Part shown: positions 31,513 through 42,040 of the stretch, one piece after another
Layout of the letters: each line of letters opens with the position of its first letter
How positions within the stretch are numbered: position 1 is the stretch's first letter
Assembly: GCF_905147365.1 (NCBI RefSeq)
Contig: NC_056407.1
Span: 21,559,980 to 21,623,979, forward strand
DNA: 64,000 nucleotides
Origin: Aricia agestis
Lineage: Eukaryota; Arthropoda; Insecta; Lepidoptera; Lycaenidae
Direction: 5' to 3'
Notes under the pieces: generated by a model
The model's database searches: none
What the model was told of the DNA's origin: nothing
Seen by the model: only the letters and a program-made list of their open reading frames with translations
Program-made: the position numbers and the translations under genes

Positions 31513-32231
31513 CAGGACTGGTAAAATCTTTTGATGAATTTTAGACATTTTCTCGCCTGGAAGTAGCTTTTCGTTTTGAAACGTGTTCCAACGAACACCT
31601 AGAAATACCAGGTCTTGTTGAGTTGTAAGTAAAGCCTTTGAAGCAAAATGTGGACATGCTTCTGTAGGATGATTTTGTTTTAATAAGCAATAAGATAATC
31701 GTCCTAATAAACGATGATACGCAGAACTTGCTCTCTGAGGGTTTGTTTAACCCAATTGGTCAGGGAAGCAGGTGACCGGACAATAAGCAAGTAATTTGCA
31801 GCAACTGTCCCTTGTATACAGACGTAGGAGCCGTCAGTGCGATGGAGCGACTGCCAGGTAAAATAAGCTTGGGACAGGTATATTTTGCAAAGCCAATCGT
31901 CGGGTTGCAAAACGAAACTGTCATTAGTTGAACATTTATGAGCCCGAAAGGCTGAGTCAAAACATAATCGAATAGAGTGGAAAGATTGAAAAATAGGACG
32001 GCAGGACCCGTCGACCTTAGGGACCAGAAACATTGTCGAAATAAAACTTGGCAAGGGGCTGGCAACTTCTAAGACACCCTGGAATATCATTTGTCGAATT
32101 TGGAGATACATATCTTCAGACTCTGTGGTAGAAAAATGATTTTGGTTTAATTTTGGAATGAACCGAGGTGGTTTCTCCATGAATGGTATGCGGTACCCTT
32201 TTAGAATCTTTATAATAATAACCTGGAGCAT
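31513..32231 (-). pseudogene. DIRS reverse transcriptase region
   Basis: Starts with KGYRIPFMEKPPRF, continues FISTMFLVPKVDGSCRPIFQ (fingers) and ICKIYLSQAYF-like text (WLCKIYLSQAYFTWQSLHRT, first catalytic block), and reaches IIVY-stop-DDYLIA around 31704, where a stop codon occupies the position before the paired aspartates. FLGVRWNTFQNEKLLPGEKM follows. The large frame is 175 codons. The domain is interrupted after 31513 by a retro-repeat insertion. Catalytic residues remain readable but the frame is closed. Confidence 0.8.
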
Positions 32232-32478
32232 CTAGGCGCTGCCAACGAGAAACGGTGGTAAAACTTCAAAGTTTGACCCGCTCTGAATTTTTGATTTTCA
32301 GTTACGTTTTTTGGCATTCCCGAGATCCCAGAGATTCCCGAGATCCGAAAGAGAAGCGGCATATTCACGGGTACTTTTGCCGTGGAAGTTCCCTCAGTTG
32401 TCCAATCGAGCTCCTCTCGAGTGAAAGGAACTTCGTGCATTGCCAGGCATTGACCGTGGTTCAAAATTATTTCTTTGT

Positions 32479-33010
32479 CCCCGTGGGGTACGATTGTATG
32501 AACAGCCTTGCGCAGGCTGGTGATCATGGGAAATGTGCGAGCTAGCACAACATCCATGATACATACCCTGCGCGGGTATATAATTCTTAGTCTGCCTCTG
32601 CGGGGGTAGGCTAAGCTCTCGAGTGAAAAGAACTTCGTGCATTGCTAGGCATTGACCGTGGTTCAAAATTTATTGTTTGTCCCTGCGGGGGACGATTGTA
32701 AGAACAGCCTTGCGCAGACTGGTGAGCATGGGAAATGTGCGAGCTAGCACAACATCCATGAGACATACCCTGCGCGGGTATATAATTCTTAGTCTGCCTC
32801 TGCGGGGGTAGGCTAAGCTCTCGAGTGAAAAGAACTTCGTGCATTGCTAGGCATTGACCGTGGTTCAAAATTTATTGTTTGTCCCTGCGGGGGACGATTG
32901 TAAGAACAGCCTTGCGCAGACTGGTGAGCATGGGAAATGTGCGAGCTAGCACAACATCCATGAGACATACCCTGCGCGGATATATAACTCTTAGCCTGCC
33001 CCTGCGGGGG
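32479..33010 (-). repeat. 202-bp tandem repeats in the DIRS Gag region
   Basis: The block beginning CCCTGCGGGGGACGATTGTA recurs at about 32479, 32681 and 32883, a period of 202 bp, with the last unit partial. As 202 is not a multiple of three, each unit shifts the frame, giving overlapping related peptides in different frames. Confidence 0.85.
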
Positions 33011-33567
33011 GCGGCGAGTCAATCTGTTGCTCTAGAACCCGCTTGCGCAGCGGCAGCAACATTGTTCTGACTATTCGCAACAAAGGTTTTGCGAGCTCCC
33101 TCAGTCTTTTCGAGTAGTGACACCAGCAACTCGGAATTAACTTAGATAAAATGATTGCCAGAACTGGGTCATGAACGAAATTGATAATTGCATTGCGTCT
33201 CATTTGAATACCTCATAGATCTCAAAGCCCAGCTCAGACCACAAATTAATTGAAGTAACTCTGACGTTGTGATACAAATCCTTAACGGTTTCATTAAACC
33301 TTCAGGGGTCAAGCTTGAAGCGTGTGACCATTGTAACAATTTCTCAAGAGCAGATTTCAATGCTCCGCGCTGCATAAGTACGCAATATAATAATGCCGCG
33401 TATGATTTGTGCACGTGAGCTTTTTTTTTTTTTTTTTTTAAATCTAAATATTTAAGCTCATCATTGACCTCTAAATCAACAAAAACAAGTATATGATTAT
33501 AAAATTCTTGAACTTCAGAATAACGAACTTCTGACCATTCGTTATTATGTTGAATATTTATTTAATA

Positions 33568-33859
33568 CTAGATGTCCCGCGCGGCTTCGCCCGCGTAAAT
33601 TAGAATTTTTACAGAATCCGTAGGTACATTTTCCCATAAAAAATATTTCCCCCGTTTTTCCCACATTTTCCTGAGTTTCTTCTGTCGTATTAGTCTTAGA
33701 GTAATAATATAATATAACCTTCTCGATAAATGATGAGTCTTACTCGATAAATGATCTATCTAACACTGAGATAAGTTTTTAAATCGGACCTGTAGTTTCT
33801 GAGATTGACGCGTTCAAGCAAACATACTCTTCAGGTTTATAATATTAGGTAGATATAGA
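33568..33859 (-). mobile_element. Helitron-like repeat, family B, inside the DIRS Gag
   Basis: Minus strand TCTATATCTACCTAATATTA, GAACGCGTCAATCTCAGAAA, and the hairpin ACGCGGGCGAAGCCGCGCGG with GACATCTAG. It is bounded by A and T. Only one subrepeat is present, against several at 59179-62260. Confidence 0.7.
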
Positions 33860-33865
33860 TTTTTT

Positions 33866-34365
33866 TTAATTATCGCTTGACAAACTCGAGTCTCGATCTA
33901 AAAGACTATGAAATGGTATAATATGGTAGTGATGATGAAGAATGTAATTTGCATAGTAGCATATGCTTTCTGTTCTTAAAACAACGCCGAAACTCCCAAA
34001 CTTGTATCTATAAAGAATCAGGAATTCTCTCAGCACCTTCCGAACCACGGTATACCAGGTATATCTCGGTGCAAAATCTTACTTGTTGGTAGCATATGCT
34101 TAGAATACTTCTCACGAAACCGAAGTCACCATATGTTTCCCTATAAGTTTTGAGGAGTTCCCTCGATTACTTATGGATCCTTCATCAGATCACCACTTTT
34201 CTGAATATAATACCAAATTGGGATGATACCCTATATACCAAAAGAAAAATTTTGAAAATCGGTTAACAAACGGCGGAGTAATCGTTGAATATAAGAAAAC
34301 GAACATAACACCTCCCCCATTTTGAAAGTCGGTTAAAATTGTAGCCTATGTGTTATTTATTTAAT
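33866..34365 (-). mobile_element. Family C-type repeat, 3' portion
   Basis: CACGGTATACCAGGTATATC, TTGGTAGCATATGCTTAGAA, TTCCCTCGATTACTTATGGA and AACCGACTTTCAAAATGGGG (minus) match the units at 60000-60640 and 61274-61913. The 60-codon frame here mirrors the 75-codon frames there and is not a gene. Confidence 0.6.
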
Positions 34366-34374
34366 ATTTTAATC

Positions 34375-34696
34375 AGCACATGAATTGAATAAAAAATTTT
34401 TTTTCAAATTAATCGTAGCACCATCTGTCAGGACAAACTAAAATTGAAATAGAATAATATTGAATGCGATGATAGCGCCGTCCGCCGGATCTAATGTAAA
34501 ACATTCCAAAATCAACAACTCCTTATAAATAAGAAATTAATTGAAAAAACATTTTCCAGTAGACCAAACTGTAAATCTAAACCATTCTCGAATCTCCACG
34601 AACACACACAAAAAATTTCATCAAAATTGGTCCAGTCGTTTAGGAGGAGTTCAGTCACATACACACGCACACAAGAAATATATATATTAAGATAGC
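34375..34696 (+). repeat. Non-LTR or SINE-like 3' tail
   Basis: TTTCATCAAAATTGGTCCAG, GTTTAGGAGGAGTTCAGTCA and ACACACGCACACAAG ending in AATATATATATTAAGATA is a common lepidopteran retro-repeat terminus. It splits the Gag-like region together with the two preceding repeats. Confidence 0.5.
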
Positions 34697-35525
34697 CAAA
34701 ACCCCCGAAAGAGAAGTTTTCGTAACGGACGTTTCTTTAAGTTTTGTTTCAATTTCAAAAACAAGATTCGGTTATAAAGAATTTCTAACGGTCGTTTCAT
34801 TTTCATTTGATTTGCTATACAATTCCCGACTGACATTATCGTCGATGCAATTGCATGATTTTGAAAAATAGATCGGTTTTCGTAAAAATAATTAACCTTT
34901 TTGTTAAGTTCATTAACCTCTTGAGTTAATTTAGCTAAAGGGTGGTTATAGCGCAGTCTGTATTTGCTCCCCCCCTTTTTGTGGCGGCGGCGCCTCGATT
35001 TACGTTTGCTGTGTGAAGTAGAAGTCGATGACGAGCTCGAATCATTTGTTCAACTACTACTACTAGATGACCTTGCACGAGAACAATGTGCAAATTTTTT
35101 ATTAACCACAGTGGGTAGTTTCAAATCTAACGTTAGCTGGTGTCACTACCGAATCATGAACAAATTCACATTCGTTATTCATTATTAATAGCTACCTTAA
35201 CCTAGGAAAGAACACAAACACAAGAACTTAACTAGAAAATTAATATTTAAAAATTTAAATGTAGTATTTAAATTTATATTCGTTATTAAAGTAACGATAC
35301 GAACGATAAAATCGTTATTAATATGAAATGTTCATCTTTTCTAAAGAAAAAATGTATAAAAATATAACTTACGTGAATTACCAAAACACTTGAAAAACGG
35401 TAAAAACACAACACTGAAATTATTTCACTTTATACTTAAATTATATAACTGGGAGTTATATAATAAGGAGGTATAATACGTAATGACTTCTGAGCACGAC
35501 TGTGCGGTGCGGAAAACAAAACGCC

Positions 35526-35670
35526 AATGATCATAGTCGAGCGGGAATTCTCCCTCTACCTGCTCGATGATGGCGCCAAGGTTGACAGAGCTACCAACAT
35601 TCAGGAAAGAAAAGGAGGTAAAAATCTGCGGAAACGGAAGTGCCTATCTCTATTATTATGCTTCAAATAA
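35526..35670 (-). repeat. DIRS inverted terminal repeat, right
   Basis: Inverse of the left repeat. It lies upstream of the Gag-like region, so the element is transcribed right to left and this end would hold its promoter. Confidence 0.85.
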
Positions 35671-35689
35671 CGGTCAAGTGTTTAATGAA

Positions 35690-35797
35690 TATTTAAGGGG
35701 GGCTCCCTTACAAAAAACACAATTTTTAGCAACTTTCGCTCCATGACGGTACGGAACCCTTCGTACGCGAGTCCGACTCGCACTTGGCCGATTTTTA
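35690..35797 (+). repeat. GGTTCCGTA repeat, right half after the DIRS element
   Basis: GAATATTTAAGGGGGGCTCC, CGGTACGGAACCCTTCG and GACTCGCACTTGGCCGATTT complete the repeat begun at 28797. Confidence 0.7.
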
Positions 35798-36242
35798 TTG
35801 TTTTGTTCTGCCTGCACTCCCTAAGATCACTGATTGTTTTGAAATTAAAAACAAAAAAATAAAACAGAGTTAAAAAGGTTAGCGTTCATCTCAATAATTA
35901 TTATTGTTAGAGATGAAACGGATATCCGGCAACTATCCGGTATCCGGCCTATCCGGCGGCCTTTATACTATCCGGCTGAATACCGGATAACAGCTATTCG
36001 GCCGGATAGGCATCCGGACGAATTAAAAAAAGATCTGGATAAAAAAATACTTCTATTCTCAAGTAATTATTTACCTTATTTAGTTAGTCTTAAGAAATAT
36101 AAGTAGTTTTAGTTTAAAGTAGAAAATGAATTAATTAGTACTCTAACTCTACTCTACTGCACTAAGGGCAAATTATGGTGAATAAAAACCATCTTGTCTG
36201 CATTGAGAGGTAGCAGGCGGTTTCGCATATCATAATATAAAA

Positions 36243-36910
36243 GGGGTGGGCCGAAATTCGTTTTACATTCGGTTTAACCGAACTTCGGCAGCTTGAACCG
36301 AACTTCGTCATCCGGCCGAATTTCGGTTAAAATGCCGAACATTCGGCACTAAATATACTTAGAAGAAATAATATAAATAGAAATTTCTATCTTAATAGAA
36401 ATTAATGAAAAAAACAAGATACTACTAGAACTATACTCATTCATAGTCATTTACTTATTTGAATTAGAAAAAGTAATCATAAAAAACTTAAATTGCTCTT
36501 TTAACGACCAGTCTCAAAAATCTTTGGTTAATTTAAGCAAACTAAACACAAAATTAAACCGCTCTTCTTACTTACCAAACCAGCCTTAGAAATCTTTCTC
36601 AATCAAAAAACAAATTTTACTGCCCTTCTCACCAAGTCTACGAAATCTTTCTTACTTAATCAAAAACAAAAAAATTTACTTTACTCTTACTTTACAAATG
36701 ACTAGCTGGCTAACGGCTCTGCGGGGAAGCGCAGAGTGCGGGCGGGACACATCTAGCAATATTTGCAGCAAGTGCGTAAACAAGTCACAACTCGAAAAGG
36801 CGCGGCGAAATTGAACCGAAGTTCGGCCGAACTTCGGCCGAATTTTTCATTTTTACCGAATGTTCGGCCGAAGTTCGTATTCGGTTCAAACCACATTCGG
36901 CCCATCACTA
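36243..36910. mobile_element. Nested hAT-like element with TTCGGC subrepeats
   Basis: GGGGTGGGCCGAAATTCG near the left and CATTCGGCCCATCACTA on the right are imperfectly inverted; both sides are rich in CCGAAC/GTTCGG. No clean target duplication could be fixed. Confidence 0.5.
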
Positions 36911-36992
36911 TATAATACGCGAACGAAAAACTTTGTAACCCTTTTTACGAAAAATGGGGAAACGTAGGTGCATGAAATTTTGCACAGTTATA

Positions 36993-37125
36993 CAGTCTGT
37001 CAAGAAAGTGAAGAAATTAAAAAGTGGCAACATCGTAGTGTCATCCCTTTTTTCTTACGTTGATTTGAAAGGGATGACACTACGATGTTGCCACTTTTTA
37101 ATTTCTTCACTTTCTTGACAGACTG
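36993..37125. mobile_element. Perfectly palindromic MITE (CAGTCTGTCAAGAAAGTG)
   Basis: Arms of about 58 bases appear identical and enclose a short loop (CTTACGTTGATTT). TA lies on both sides, as for mariner-type MITEs. Perfect arms suggest a recent insertion. Confidence 0.85.
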
Positions 37126-37620
37126 TAGTTTATATGGTGAAGGAGTGCATCGAGCTAATATTATTTTGAAATTATGCTTTTATCATACATTTTTTTAACA
37201 AATGAAACATTACACACACTACAACACACACACTAACGAGATGACAGATTTTTGAGTGACAAGCCTATACATACGAATTATACTCTTTTATTTATGGTTG
37301 AAGTCTGTTGACAAAGTCTTTCGCTGTACACACTGCTACAAGGTGATGAAATATAGATTTTGGCAAACTTTGTTTTTAGGTATTGTTTGTCATTAGCTGC
37401 CCATCAAGAATAAGGGTCACGATTGCGATCAATTCGCACTAACTGAGATAAAATCCAGCTCACAGGCCGCCTACGCAAGTATGTGTGCTTTGCACCAAAC
37501 GGCTAAATTCCGCCGGATATTCGGCGGCCGGATATCCGGCTATCCGGCCATGTGGTTGGCCGAATATGCGGTATCTGGTATCCAGCCAAACTACTATCCG
37601 TTTCATCTCTAATTATTATA

Positions 37621-37856
37621 CTAGATGACGCCCGCAACTCCGTTGCGCTAAATTTCGTTTATCGCGCGGGAACCGTACATTTTTCCAGGATGAAAAGTAT
37701 CCTAGGTAGGTGCTTATAATATTATGATTTAATATCTGTATATAAATTTCACCAAAATCGGTTTTGTGGTTTGGGCGTGAAGTGATAAACGATAAGTGAT
37801 AACAGACCGACATTCAAAATTTTGCGTTTATACATATTATTAGTACTTAGTATGGA
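37621..37856 (-). mobile_element. Helitron-like repeat, family E
   Basis: Minus strand TCCATACTAAGTACTAATAA ... ACTTCACGCCCAAACC ... GCGCAACGGAGTTGCGGGCG then TCATCTAG. It begins two bases after the target duplication of the hAT at 35908. Confidence 0.65.
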
Positions 37857-38062
37857 TGTATTCAGTATTACTTTATAAATATTAAATAGTCATTAAAATA
37901 TGATACAGTAATATCTATGGACGCTTTCACCCCACGTCAGTCTGGCCCCGTGGTAAGTACCTGAAGTACTTGTGTTACGGGTACCCAGACAACGGAAATA
38001 TATTTAATACTTTTATACTATACAGACATTTAAGATTTTTATTATATTACACATATATTTAA

Positions 38063-38912
38063 CCCTCGGTTGGTCACGTGGGGTCTTTAAAAGCCCGGAA
38101 TTTTGCGAAAACGTAAAAAACTATATTTAAATGAATCGTAGCAACTCCTCTCTTTAGGTAGCTTCTTAAAAGGAATCATATTTCAATATAATCGCCACTC
38201 GTCTGAGCTCACGTACATGACGTGTTGTGTGTTACAGATGCGTTTATTCGCTTTATGATTTTTTTTTGTTATTTTCTTTATTGTATTTTAATAATAAATC
38301 AATAAAAATCATTGTGTGTTGGTTCTTATTGTTTTATCTCACTTAGAAGAAGCATTAGACGCACTTTTCCAAAAACGCATATTTTGCTACCTAGACCGAA
38401 ATGATGATTATTATTTTTCGGTGATGATGAGGAAGTAATTATTGGTATATTTACCATACGTCTTAAGTATTAGAACAGGAAAATATATAAAATATAGTAG
38501 GTTTTGATGCTGAAAATTTGTCAATGTTTAACATTCAATAGTTTATATATTATTTGGACTTAGCTTTTTAAGGTGCAGGCTAAGTTATTAGAAAATTTTA
38601 CTGTTATACAGTTATCTACATGTTTAACTACAATTTTAAAATAATTTTGTTTTTTATTCCAATTTTCCAATCTTACCGTCTCCAGCTGAAATTTTTTGAC
38701 TTGTATTTTTAAATTGTGTGTTTAGGTTAATAATAAAAAATATTATTATTATTTTGATTTAATCTGATTATTATTTAATTAAATAATAATAACATACATA
38801 TAACGGTGAAGAAATACATAAATTTATTCAATTTTTATGACATTTTATTTTCGAGCTTTCAAAGACCCCAGGTGACCAACGGCGTTATTTTAAAAGCGCG
38901 ACCAACCGAGGG
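38063..38912. mobile_element. Non-autonomous piggyBac-type element, copy 1
   Basis: TTAA flanks both sides (38059-38062, 38913-38916). TIRs are CCCTCGGTTGGTC and GACCAACCGAGGG, with a subterminal pair GGGGTCTTTAAAAG and CAAAGACCCC. The 850-bp interior is AT-rich and non-coding. TTAA targets and CCC-starting TIRs are characteristic of piggyBac. A second copy at 43922 is interrupted. Confidence 0.85.
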
Positions 38913-38916
38913 TTAA

Positions 38917-39035
38917 TACACATCCAAGACCCAGGAACATTGACAACTTTTTTGTTTCGTCGGCGGGATTCGAACCCGCGACCCCCGGGTTTATCTTCCA
39001 ACTCGCTCACCAACTGAGCCACAGGGATCGTCAAG
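38917..39035 (-). mobile_element. tRNA-derived SINE
   Basis: The minus strand has TGGCTCAGTTGG (A box) and GGTTCGAATCC (B box) at tRNA-like spacing, followed by GTCAATGTTCCTGGGTCTTG and GATGTGTATTAA. The same 3' tail is embedded in the composite Helitrons. It abuts the right TTAA of the piggyBac-type element. The lack of a clean acceptor stem argues against a functional tRNA. Confidence 0.7.
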
Positions 39036-39321
39036 CTATAATATTGTCAGTAGTATTTTAGTTATTAATTACTGTTCTTAGTTTATATCGGTATATTCTT
39101 TTGTTGTGTTGTTGCTCGTGGAAAAATAACTAAAATAACGGACGACACAGCAATAAACTTGATCGATGGTCAACGCGATCGCCAGTAAACAAGAAACAAC
39201 CGAATATTAGTGTCACACCCAACCCATTCGCCCATTCATACATGTACATATATACGTACTTAAACACATGATTTTGTGTGGATATTATAAGCAGACGTAA
39301 AATCCATACTTCCATAATATA
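39036..39321. other. No gene recognised
   Basis: Short AT-rich unique-looking stretch; the 61-codon minus frame has no motif. Confidence 0.35.
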
Positions 39322-39376
39322 CAGAGTGAAACAAAACCAAGTGATAATACTTTAGGCTGTGTATGTGTTCATGTAG
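39322..39376 (+). repeat. Half MITE (CAGGGTGTAAC family)
   Basis: CAGAGTGAAACAAAACCAAG and GTGATAATACTTTAGGCTGT match the left arm of 6858-7116; the rest is replaced by LINE sequence. Confidence 0.6.
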
Positions 39377-39590
39377 ACTCAAACTCAAACTTTTTTATTC
39401 AGAATAATTTTTTGCAAATGTTCTCTGAACGTCTACATGATGCCTACCACCGGTTCGGGAACTAACCCGGCGAGAAGAACTGGCGTAAGAAACTCGCACG
39501 GGGCCCACTTTTTTACCAAAAAAGTGAGAAAAAATTAATCTTTTAAAATAAGGTTTACAATGTTGTAACTTAAAATTATACAATACTAGC
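39377..39590 (-). repeat. LINE 3' end
   Basis: The minus strand carries GTTCTTCTCGCCGGGTTAGT, AACCGGTGGTAGGCATCATG and AAAAAGTTTGAGTTTGAGT, a frequent lepidopteran LINE 3' segment. The 62-codon frame crossing it is not functional. Confidence 0.5.
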
Positions 39591-39595
39591 TGTTG

Positions 39596-41559
39596 CCCGC
39601 GACTTCGTCCGCGTGGACTTCAGTTTATAGCGCGCGATGTCAACAAAATTGGTGTCAAAAGCTTTTATAAAAAACCCCTGGTACCCCTTAAATCAATACA
39701 GCTGTGCAGTGTACACACAATAAGTATTTCATTTTTTTATATTTTATGCCAAATAAACTTTATATTTTATGCCAAATTTTAAAGCTTATTTAGCCCTCCA
39801 ATTACACAACTTTACCCATAAACTATTTATCATTGATAGATTTAAGGTTACGTCACTGCACAGATAAAGTACTGAGTTATTTAATACCGTAGAATAGATA
39901 TAACAATGGAAAAAAATCGAAACTTAAATGTAAGTCACCACCACGTCTTATAGGAAGACTTTTGAGCAAGCGTCAGCGCGATGTAGAAGACGCACGGCGC
40001 CATCTATTATGAATTGTTGGAACTAACTTAATTTGAACAAACTTACGCATTTTCACCCCCTTACAACCCTTTTTTTCAGTAAAAAAGTAGCCTATGTCCT
40101 TTCTCAGGCTTTAGACTATCTGTATACAAAATTTCATTACAATCGGTTCGGTAGTTTTGGCGTTTGGCGTGAAAGCGAGACTGACAGACAGACAGAGATA
40201 CTTTTGGCGTTTGGCGTGAAAGCGAGACTGACAGACAGACAGACAGAGATACTTTCGCATTTATAATATTAGTATAGATTATGTGCACACTGCACTGCTG
40301 TTTTTGGGTATTTTGATTAATTAAGGGCCGCGCTACACCGGAATGGCAGCGGTGAGGCGAGCACTTTCAGCGCTGCCATTCCGGTGTAGCGCGGCCCTAA
40401 GAGGGGTACTTACCACTTACCAGGGTTTTAAAAAGTTTTTAAATTTGACACAAATTTTGTTGACACCGCGCGCTATAAACTAAAGTCCACGCGGACGAAG
40501 TCGCGGGCAAAAGCTAGTTATGAATAAAAACAATATTATATAGTAAAGTAGGTATGATTAGTTCTGTTACAATAATAAAGTAAAAAATAAAACGCCATCT
40601 GTTTTCATATATTAGAATTAAAATGTTGATTGCATTGATATATTTTCTGGATGGAATATAGGCCAACACGGTACACTCGAACTCCTTTATTTTAGAGCGC
40701 CTTCTGTTGTCAACTTGTTACATATACTTATTAGAAATTTTATACGTGGGACAGCCATGCTTCGGCACGAATGGGCCGGCTCGACCGGATAAATACCACG
40801 TTCTCACAGAAAACCGGCGTGAAACAGCGATTGCGCTGTGTTTCGCCGAGTGAGTGAGTCTACCGGAGGCCCAATTTCCTTCCCGATCCTCCCTTTTTCC
40901 CTTCCCTTCCCATCCCTACCCTCCCCTATTACCCTATTCCCTCGTGAAAGGCCGGCAACGCACCTGCAGCTCTTCATGCTGCAGGAGTGCATGCAATGCA
41001 GTAGGAGTTCTATAAGATAAGATAGATTGATTATTATTATACCAAGTGATAATATTATTAAACATAATATTCTAACGTATTAAAAACTATAATCAAAAAC
41101 ATACTAACTAATAAGTATGATTAGTTCTATGTTACAATAAAGTAAAAAATAAAACGCCATCTGTTGAATCGTATTAGAACTAAAATGTTCATTGCATCGA
41201 TATATTTCTGGATTTTTTATAATATTATACATAAATTAATACATTTAAGATTTTTGAAATATTATTTTAATACACATCCAAGACCCAGGAACATTGAAAA
41301 CTTTTTGTTCCGCCTGCGGGACTCGAACCCAGGACCTCCGGGATGAGCGCTGCCCACGCGCAATGCGAATTAATTTTCATCGATATTTTCATGGAAATAA
41401 GATATTTTCCCACATCAAAATGTAGCCTATGTCCTTTCTCAGACTCTAGAATAACTGTGTACAAAATTTCATTGCAATCGGTTCAGTAGTTTTGGCGTGA
41501 AAGCGAGACAGACAGACAGACAGACAGAGATACTTTCGCATTTATAATATTAGTATGGA
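39596..41559 (-). mobile_element. Composite Helitron-like element, copy B
   Basis: Reverse-strand equivalent of 24537-26248: TC at 41559, captured SINE tail near 41315-41340, linker, inverted end at 40517, palindromic MITE near 40325-40402, and an inner Helitron 40278-39596 ending CTAG. A SINE-like repeat (about 40741-40998) has inserted in the linker at a site intact in copy A. Confidence 0.75.
40741..40998 (+). mobile_element. GGCCGGCAACGC-type SINE-like repeat, 3'-truncated
   Basis: Has the head TACGTGGGACAGCCATGC, the minisatellite and AGGCCGGCAACGCACCTGC, but stops after GCTCTTCATGCTGCAGG without the CATCAGGTGACC end or A tail. Copy A reads AGAAATGCAGTAGGAG at the corresponding place, showing the empty site. 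Confidence 0.65.
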
Positions 41560-41997
41560 TAATATTCTAACGTATTAAAAACTATAAACAAAAACATACT
41601 AACTAATAAGTATGATTAGTTCTATGTTACAATAAAGTAAAAAATAAAACGCCATCTGCTGAATCGTATTAGAACTAAAATGTTCATTGCATCGATATAT
41701 TTCTGGATTTTTTATAATATTATACATAAAATATGTTTAAGATTTTTGAAATTTTATTTTAATATACATCCAAGACCCAGAAACATTGAAAACTTTTTGT
41801 TCCACCTGCGGGACTCGAACCCAGGACCCCCGGGATGAGCGCTGGCCACGCGCAATGCGAATTCATTTTCATCGATATTTTCATGGAAATAAGATATTTT
41901 CCCACATCAAAATGTAGCCTATGTCCTTTCTCAGACTCTAGAATAACTGTGTACAAAATTTCATTGCAATCGGTTCAGTAGTTTTAGCGTGAAAGCG

Positions 41998-42040
<43 letters not shown>

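Larger units (their letters stand above)
32232..35190 (-). pseudogene. DIRS Gag-like region, interrupted
   Basis: The N-terminal part (35190-34740) encodes a serine-rich then basic stretch with KRKSRRRRHKKGGSKYRL and PLAKLTQEVNELNKKVNY (possible coiled coil). After unrelated repeats (33568-34696) it resumes near 33540 with EWSEVRYSEVQEFYNHIL, then VHKSYAALLYCVLMQRGALK and SALEKLLQWSHASSLTPEGL. Downstream the region is taken up by 202-bp tandem repeats. Stops are present in all parts. The identification rests on position before RT and on general character. Confidence 0.55.
29136..35690 (-). mobile_element. Decayed DIRS-type tyrosine-recombinase retrotransposon
   Basis: Seen: an inverted repeat of 145 bp (29189-29333 against 35526-35670), extra complementary segments beside the left one, and between them minus-strand Gag-like, RT and RNase H coding remnants in DIRS order. 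Known: DIRS elements have inverted rather than direct terminal repeats, an internal complementary region, a GYxIPF-type RT start, an RNase H, a DLFAS segment and a tyrosine recombinase, and insert without target duplication. Inferred: this is a DIRS-like element of about 5 kb before later insertions. No tyrosine recombinase was recognised in 29470-30360, so this copy is probably deleted there and non-autonomous. Stops, frameshifts and at least three nested repeats disable it. Confidence 0.8.
35908..37611. mobile_element. hAT element with CCGGATATCCGGC subrepeats
   Basis: Ends TAGAGATGAAACGGATA and TATCCGTTTCATCTCTA are exact inverted repeats. The flanks ATTATTGT (35900-35907) and ATTATTAT (37612-37619) match at 7 of 8 positions. 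Just inside both ends are many CCGGATA/TATCCGG motifs. There is no transposase frame; nested elements occupy 36243-36910 and 36993-37125. Confidence 0.8.

Noticed and set aside
32394..33022. CRISPR-like or protein-repeat array
   Set aside because: The 202-bp units have no short spacers, and they shift frame; they are simple tandem repeats within a retrotransposon.
34964..35188. 74-codon plus-strand frame rich in leucine and acidic residues
   Set aside because: It is the antisense shadow of the basic Gag-like N-terminus of the DIRS element.
38956..39030. A tRNA gene with good A and B boxes
   Set aside because: The acceptor stem does not close, and the sequence continues into a SINE tail repeated elsewhere in the window.
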